DNA of 64,000 bases from Lineus longissimus (lineage: Eukaryota; Nemertea; Pilidiophora; Heteronemertea; Lineidae), in assembly GCF_910592395.1 (NCBI RefSeq), contig NC_088308.1, forward strand, positions 4,774,001 to 4,838,000, written 5' to 3'. Positions 58,901-64,000 of the stretch are shown here, one piece after another (position 1 is the first letter of the stretch; every line of letters begins with the position of its first letter). The position numbers and the translations under genes are program-made. The notes beneath the pieces were generated by a model, which was given only the letters and a program-made list of their open reading frames with translations, did no database searches and had not been told where the DNA came from.

Positions 58901-61282
58901 TGGTGCACGCAATCAGATTCCTTCCAGTTCAAAGTGGTCATGCGGGAAAAGCCTGTAACTAGACGTGGAATATTGTCCACAGTGAGTTCGATTTTTGACC
59001 CACTTGGCCTGATTGCTCCCTTCATACTGACAGGACGTCGCATTCTGCAGAATTTGTGCAATGGCAAGCTACATTGGGACGACCCTGTCCCACCTGAAAT
59101 TAATGTACAGTGGGAAAAATGGTGCTCAGAGGTGTCAAACTTGGCGAATATTGAGATCCCACGCTGTTACCACCCTAGAGTGTTTGGTGAGGTTGTCTCA
59201 GTACAACTGCATCATTTCAGTGATGCAAGTTTGGAACCTGGTGGGCTGGGCCAGTGTAGCTACTTGAAACTCACAGATGACAAGGGAAATGTTAGTGTCT
59301 CGCTTGTTATGGGAAAGTCGCGCGTAACTCCTCTAAAACCGATCACAGTGCCTAGGCTAGAGTTGTCCGCCGCAGTTGTGTCAGTTCGAGTGGGTGAATT
59401 CCTAGAGAGGGAGTTGAAGTACGAGGGCATAGAGCATTTTTACTATACAGATAGTAAGGTGGTTCTCGGATACATTGCTAATGAAACGCGCCGCTTTCAC
59501 ATATTCGTGGCTAACAGAGTTGAGAGGATTCGGAAATCCACCACACCAGATCAGTGGCATCATGTCGATACGAGTGTCAACCCGGCAGACATAGCGTCTC
59601 GTGGAATGTCAGCCCGTGACCTACTCGGAGCCAAGTCCTGGTGGGAAGGTCCAGACTTCTTGAGGAAGGAAAAGGTTCCCGTCCCCTTGTCTGAAGACGA
59701 CGTACAGACGATCGATGATGACCCAGAGGTCCGGAAAACTGTCCGAGTGTTAGACACCAAGATCGTACCCTTTGGCAAGATGTCCGAGAGATTCGAGGGT
59801 TTCTCATCCTGGTATCGCTTGAAGAGGGCCGTCGCCTGCTGCCTGAAGTACAAGGACATACTTCGTGAGAGGGTTGCAAAGGGAACTGGTGCCAAGGAAA
59901 AGAAGCTAGATGTCAAGGACCTCCAGCGAGCAGAGACGGCCATCCTCCAGGCTGTTCAGATGGAGTCTTTTGATGGAAAAAGGAGGAACCTACAGCCTTT
60001 GGACCCGATTGAGGACGAGGATGGCTTGCTACGTGTCGGTGGTCGCGTCAGGCGAGCGGAAATACCAGAGGAGTTGAAACATCCAGTCATCGTTCCAAGG
60101 CACGGACATGTTACTGACCTGATTGTCGCGCACTTTCATGGATCGGTCTACCATGGGGGTCGCAGCGCAACCTTGAATGCTAGTCGTCAGGCAGGTTTCT
60201 GGATAGTTGGCGCTAGGGGTGCTGTAACGATGCACATTGTGAAATGTGTAGTTTGCCGTAGATTGAGAGGCAAGGTTTGTCTTCAGAAGATGGCAGACCT
60301 GCCCACAGATAGGTTAGACCCAGCAGCACCTTTCACATACTGTGGAGTGGATTATTTCGGCCATTTCTTCGTAAAGGAGGGTAGAAAGGAGCTAAAACGA
60401 TGGGGCGTCCTTTTCACCTGCATGGCATCGAGAGCAATTCATATCGAGGTTGCCCACTCCATGGACACGAGTAGTTTCCTGAATGCCTACCGTAGATTTG
60501 TCTGTAAGAGGGGTCCTGTAAGGGTTTGTAGATGTGACCAAGGTTCAAATATGATAGGGGGTAAGAACGAGTTGCAACAGGCTGTCGCGGAGATGAATCA
60601 TGACAAAATCCGTTCCGAGCTTGGCAAGGACAACTGTGATTGGGTGGTTATCGCACCGAACAAGGTGGCTGAGGCTTCACACTTTGGAGGAGTTTGGGAA
60701 CGAATGATCAAGTCCACCAGAGATGTCCTGTCTGCCATCTTGCTGCAGAATCCTGGCCCACTCGATGATGAGTTGTTGACGACCTTCCTGGCAGAGGCAG
60801 AGGCAGTAGTGAACAGTCGTCCTATCACCTACGTTGATTCTAAGAGCGGAGAGTCCGTAGAGCCTCTTAGTCCCAGTCAGTTGCTGACCTTGAAATCTGC
60901 TGTCGTGGCGCCTCCACCAGGGAAATTTGTGAAAGAGGACGTATATTCGAGGAAACGTTGGAGGAGGGTGCAGTATTTGGCAGACCAGTTCTGGTCCAGG
61001 TGGAGATCGGAGGTCCTGCCCCTGCTCCAAGAGAGACCAAAGTGGGAAAAGGTTCACAGGAATCTGAAGGTGGATGATGTTGTCATTGTAGTAGACAGCG
61101 ATTTGCCTAGAAATCACTGGCCATTGGCCCGGATATCGCGAGTATACCCCAGCGAAGATGGACTTGTCCGTAAGGTCCAGGTCACCCTTGGTAAAAGCCA
61201 AACTACACTGGAACGGCCCATCGGGAAAGTTGTTTTGTTGATTGCCCGGGAAGTCCCGAACGGGGAGCCTTCTGAGGATTAG
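55970..61282 (+). CDS. BEL/Pao Gag-Pol polyprotein
   Basis: An uninterrupted 1770-aa frame. About 85-240 is a DUF1759-type Pao Gag region (FTGSVFEYPVWKNSF). A CCHC knuckle CLGCLGWGHMKRDC (C-X2-C-X4-H-X4-C) lies at about 377-390. A peptidase A17-type protease has ALLDEQSDG near 485-495. The reverse transcriptase (about 763-910) carries RIRVVFDCSA and the catalytic box YCDD at 903-906. RNase H (about 1080-1215) has HFSDAS, PRLELSAA, YYTDSK and NPADIASRG. The integrase has an HHCC zinc site (about 1375-1435) and D, D, E residues in CGVDYFG, CRCDQGSN and VWERMIKS. A DUF5641-type end domain closes it. Gag and Pol are fused in one frame without frameshift or stop, common in this family. It acts in copy-and-paste transposition. 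All recognisable catalytic positions appear present. Confidence 0.96.
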   Translation: MDPMDPHNPALDALLQAAERHRRDNERYLLEAENKHLREQLRRTTASFATSTPCATHPASASSSSCVENSLADALAKLADSITKKDRLPKKEPAIFTGSVFEYPVWKNSFKVLVEDSYPDFTDRLYYLGKYTAGDAKDCIKGMLAINSEGSYQKARSVLDERFGDKFRLARSFRDKIDALPDVKPGDGKGLEKLADFMAQCNTAIGELSHLGVLNDPEEYEKILRKLPRYLQQRWFVEVDKWLYGPGDIQNSSGGPPRCHDNYPPFSVFCAFVQRQARIARNPMAERCADSRSKQPSDTRSSKIKDSYPKRSPSQISSLVTSGTPVTTNNASSDAGGVTRKATCAYCKKAHRLHACSEFVKLNVPDRASFVKRNGLCLGCLGWGHMKRDCKYKKTCDTCKAIHPTILHDPGFRPRDRNHPRNDNKDNKDTAQDQDNGVPKDDSSTPPQVTTHFIGADSGECTSLIVPVTLRHRDNVNETTIVYALLDEQSDGCFVIDSVLDKIGVEGEPYSLRLATMTSNTTVECRQVRGLVVKGLYESQSFDMPVCYTRGGIPAKPSQVPRPENVRQWSHLEPVHGKLAPFFADVEIGLLIGLSCLQAIKPLEVLPGKEDDPYGVRTALGWGVVGMSPQGSRPQQRHHFSFRTQITEVTPQAVMNMFDVEFVERSGSEEGVGLSVEDRKFLQILGSQIRQLDDGHYELPLPFRDENVRLPNNRAQALKRLSSLKHKMEKNPQFKEDYLQYMKEMIEKGFCERVPENESCPEGSVWYLSHHGVYHPNKPGRIRVVFDCSAEFQGEVLNEHLLQGPDLTNNLVGVLLRFRKESVAVVCDVQSFFNMVMVKKEQRNFLRFLWYEDGKLVEYRMTRHLFGARSSPGCATFALRANADKYESECGSKAAEFVRAGFYCDDGLSAEKTTDDGKDLACGSRKLCKKGEFTLRSYLSNDREVMMAVPLEARAKGVQELNLLSENLPTERTLGLQWCTQSDSFQFKVVMREKPVTRRGILSTVSSIFDPLGLIAPFILTGRRILQNLCNGKLHWDDPVPPEINVQWEKWCSEVSNLANIEIPRCYHPRVFGEVVSVQLHHFSDASLEPGGLGQCSYLKLTDDKGNVSVSLVMGKSRVTPLKPITVPRLELSAAVVSVRVGEFLERELKYEGIEHFYYTDSKVVLGYIANETRRFHIFVANRVERIRKSTTPDQWHHVDTSVNPADIASRGMSARDLLGAKSWWEGPDFLRKEKVPVPLSEDDVQTIDDDPEVRKTVRVLDTKIVPFGKMSERFEGFSSWYRLKRAVACCLKYKDILRERVAKGTGAKEKKLDVKDLQRAETAILQAVQMESFDGKRRNLQPLDPIEDEDGLLRVGGRVRRAEIPEELKHPVIVPRHGHVTDLIVAHFHGSVYHGGRSATLNASRQAGFWIVGARGAVTMHIVKCVVCRRLRGKVCLQKMADLPTDRLDPAAPFTYCGVDYFGHFFVKEGRKELKRWGVLFTCMASRAIHIEVAHSMDTSSFLNAYRRFVCKRGPVRVCRCDQGSNMIGGKNELQQAVAEMNHDKIRSELGKDNCDWVVIAPNKVAEASHFGGVWERMIKSTRDVLSAILLQNPGPLDDELLTTFLAEAEAVVNSRPITYVDSKSGESVEPLSPSQLLTLKSAVVAPPPGKFVKEDVYSRKRWRRVQYLADQFWSRWRSEVLPLLQERPKWEKVHRNLKVDDVVIVVDSDLPRNHWPLARISRVYPSEDGLVRKVQVTLGKSQTTLERPIGKVVLLIAREVPNGEPSED

Positions 61283-62088
61283 AGACCTGACACCTGATAT
61301 TAGGCCCTGGTGCCATGTCCTTTTCTTAGCTGGCGCCTCGGTCCGGACTGTTTCCCTAAAGACATTTTGCATACTAGTATAAGTTGCATTTGACCATTTG
61401 AAGGCATTTGAGAATAGTCAAGGTTTGACTAACAAGTATTTTGAGTGTTTCGAGTATTTGGTAAAGACACAGTACTTGAGTACATGTGGATTGTATTTTT
61501 TGTGTATTTTCGAACTTGCACATTGCATATTCGTATTTTCTGTATTTTTAGACTTGCATTTTCTTTGCCTACCAGGCAAATGTTTTGAAGTTCCAAGTTG
61601 AACCGCTGTATTTGGATTTGAAAGATTAGTGGATAAGGTTAAAATCTGCTAAAAAAAAAAAAAAATAACTGTTGTGAGTGAAATGCTCCTATGACTTTCT
61701 ATGAAAAGACACTGACGTTGCCAGTTTTTTGGGTGAAGTTGGTGAAATTTAGTTGTTGCAATGTAAGACATGCGAATTAGGTTTAATCTCTTGAGTGATT
61801 AGTGTTTATTTGTCTTTGGGACAAAGGTTTGCTAAGACCATGTAAAGAATCAAGTTTGATTCCATTTTTTTGTGTACTTAGTTACTTGTATTACACTGTA
61901 TGTGAAAATGATAAAGAATCGGTCTAGAAATCAGATTTTTAAAGCTGAACTGTCTTTCTAATGAGACTTTGTAAGAACTTAAAGTTGAACTGTATTGGTT
62001 TTTGGTATCTCAACCCTGTTGAGTGTCTCACTTTTGGAAGTTGATTTTTGGTAAATTGCCCTGTTATGTGGTCAATTTAGGGGAGCCA

Positions 62089-62903
62089 TGTGGGTGCGCG
62101 CATGCCTTTGAATTTTCCCGCCTCCAAACTTTTGAGCTGAAGCGCGGCGATATGGGATGTTTTGGATGCGTGCGCAGCCCCATGTGTTTCCGCCTAAAAC
62201 TATACAATGATTTTGTGAAGAATCCGTGGATTTTTGTCTTGTAAACTTTGAATTTCTCGAGGACTGAGGGTGTATAGAGGTAAATGTTCTTAACGTATAT
62301 CAAAAGTAACATGTATAGACTGTACTGACGTAGTTGTCATGATAATGATATGACGCATTTAGATACAAATTCAGTGTTTTAATCGATGGGTTTCCTCACC
62401 CACGCTGTCTTTGTAATTTTGTAGTTTCCCAACTGTAACGATAGGTGGCAGCATCTGTCAGTGAAGCCACTGCTCATCTTGTTGGTTTTAATGACAGTAC
62501 AGAACATCTTTAATAGTTTATGACTTTCCTCTTGCCCCTTGTAACATCTTAAGAGTCTCTATAGTAGCTGTCCTTGTAGAATCCCTGACTGTCTTCCTGT
62601 ACAAGTTCCTAGCTGTAAATTCTGTCTCTATAGTAGTGTCTCCTGTGAGACGTCCCTAAGGTTGTGACACACCATTTCATGTACCGTACTACTAATGTAA
62701 GGCCCGCTGTATTCTTTATCCGTCCCTTTCCTATCAACTGTGATATTTGATTCTCCTATGATTAATTTCTATGTTTTCTTATGATTCCAATCGTTTGTAT
62801 ATTTTCAGTTTTACGTAGTGCACGTAGTGATGATTAGTAGTAATAAAGACGAAATTAAGAAGATTGAACGTTATGACTTGATTTCTGCACTACAGACGCC
62901 ACA
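62089..62903 (+). repeat. 3' LTR of the BEL/Pao element
   Basis: Same length and ends as the 5' copy, with AATAAA at 62842-62847. One visible substitution separates it from the 5' LTR. Confidence 0.95.
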
Positions 62904-62908
62904 GCCGG

Positions 62909-64000
62909 GGTGGACTCCTAAGTTCATCGGCATTAAAACAAACACATTGGACGTTCGTGAAAATCTTGAAATTTGCCAGTGACCTTTACGCACGTTTTTT
63001 AAATTATGATTGCCTCATATCGATGTCTGGTACAAATAATCGGTTTTCATGATGAGGACTTCGTAATTACTAATACCTTCATATCGTGTATGAGTCAGTA
63101 TGTGTAGGCGGCGAATCATCAACACACCAGGAATGAATGATATTGAAAATGTCATCCGATCATTAACAGCCTGCACAAAGGTTACCAAGCCTACCTACCT
63201 GAACCACGACCTCCTTCATTAGATTCTAATGTGGCCAAATAGAGCTTTGATTGCTGAGAGGATGCCGGGTTATTAAATTGAGAGCATAGACTAAGAGTAG
63301 AAATGAATGGGATTAATGCGTCCTTTATATCGACACCATGTACTGATATGAATGGAAACACTAATATATCGCGACCTGGGAGGTTGATTGATCAATAAGG
63401 TGAACGCAGGAACATACTTGTTGCATTTTCTTCATCCTTTGTTTATGATGTTGAAGACAACTAAAGCGTAAATAAACTTGGTATTCCGAATTTGATAATT
63501 CTACTTTCAAACAGTGAGTGCTCTGGGTAGCCAAAGTGTAACTGATATCCAAAGTGACCCAGTTGCTGGCAGATTATAGCCTCGGTTTAGTATACCTGGT
63601 TAGCATAAACTTGGCTGCCCACTGACATAGATTCATGCATAATATGTCCTAGTTTACCTATATTAGGAATGTAAACAATAATAGTGCCATGCATGGAAAG
63701 TGGAGTTTGGCCATCTGAAATGTGCATTGAATTCACTATTGCAGTACAATAAATAAAATCACCCTCTCAACATCCCTAATCCATTGAATCAAGAATATCT
63801 ATCCAAACAATTATTTCATTCCATATTCCTTTTTTGGTCGAAAAATATAAATCAAAGTAAGGGTCACTGAATGAATATAGGCCTACAAAGGTGAAACATT
63901 GATAATCCAAAAGTAAGAATATAATCCACCAAAGGAACAACAAAATAAGTTTAACCTGTTCAGAAGAACTGGAACCAGGAAAGATGTAACAAAATTGACA
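62909..64000. other. Gene-free stretch after the BEL element
   Basis: A+T-rich sequence with no recognisable gene or repeat. Confidence 0.4.

Larger units (their letters stand above)
55115..62903 (+). mobile_element. Intact BEL/Pao LTR retrotransposon
   Basis: Two 815-bp direct LTRs, both TG...CA, bound a 7.8-kb element. Identical 5-bp GCCGG flanks (55110-55114 and 62904-62908) are its target-site duplication. The LTRs agree throughout except for one base I could see (GTGAAGACACTG against GTGAAGCCACTG), so insertion is recent. A purine stretch AGGGGAG precedes the 3' LTR. Only 40 bases separate the 5' LTR from the Gag-Pol start, and they hold no TGG-type primer site. It is clearly an animal genomic retrotransposon and carries no envelope-like ORF. 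Confidence 0.97.

Overview
The window is nuclear DNA of an invertebrate animal. It is intron-rich, A+T-rich between genes and dense with small inverted-repeat elements. The best clue to the group is the tachykinin receptor. Its third intracellular loop has the GSRTIGENT...SKRK signature that I associate with protostome rather than vertebrate receptors, which points to a marine spiralian (mollusc, annelid, brachiopod or similar). That placement is an inference. No bacterial-type operons, CRISPR arrays or rRNA genes were seen.

Layout. 1-9.2 kb: gene-poor, with one palindromic MITE and small hairpins. 9.3-15.3 kb (+): a complete five-exon tachykinin-receptor-like GPCR (437 aa), with a 750-bp inverted-repeat element in intron 1 and a trinucleotide array just downstream. 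17.3-18.3 kb: a duplicated segment whose second copy holds a MITE insertion. 18.6-22.1 kb (-): a five-exon gene for a small membrane-anchored HYR + CCP/sushi-like protein (287 aa). 22-27 kb: repeats only. 27.7-42.8 kb (+): a complete 18-coding-exon paladin (PALD1) gene, 883 aa. Its intron 1 carries a complete-looking 4.27-kb DNA transposon (28981-33248) with 28-bp perfect terminal inverted repeats, a 4-bp target duplication, subterminal motif arrays and an uninterrupted 923-aa transposase-like ORF. It is provisionally Sola-like. 43-55 kb: gene-poor, with tandem repeats, poly-G tracts and hairpins. 55.1-62.9 kb (+): an intact BEL/Pao LTR retrotransposon with two 815-bp LTRs that differ at one base I can see, a 5-bp target duplication GCCGG and one uninterrupted 1770-aa Gag-Pol ORF. 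62.9-64 kb: nothing recognised.

The three host genes look functionally unrelated (neuropeptide signalling, an extracellular adhesion or recognition type protein, and a phosphatase-fold regulator). All splice joins were chosen from GT/AG sites and matching phase by eye. Most paladin and receptor joins are also backed by protein-family continuity. The items most worth a second look are the Sola-like transposon with its almost identical internal duplication, the paladin Cys-to-Asp change in the first phosphatase loop, the intact BEL element without an obvious primer-binding site, and the CRE-containing inverted-repeat element upstream of paladin.
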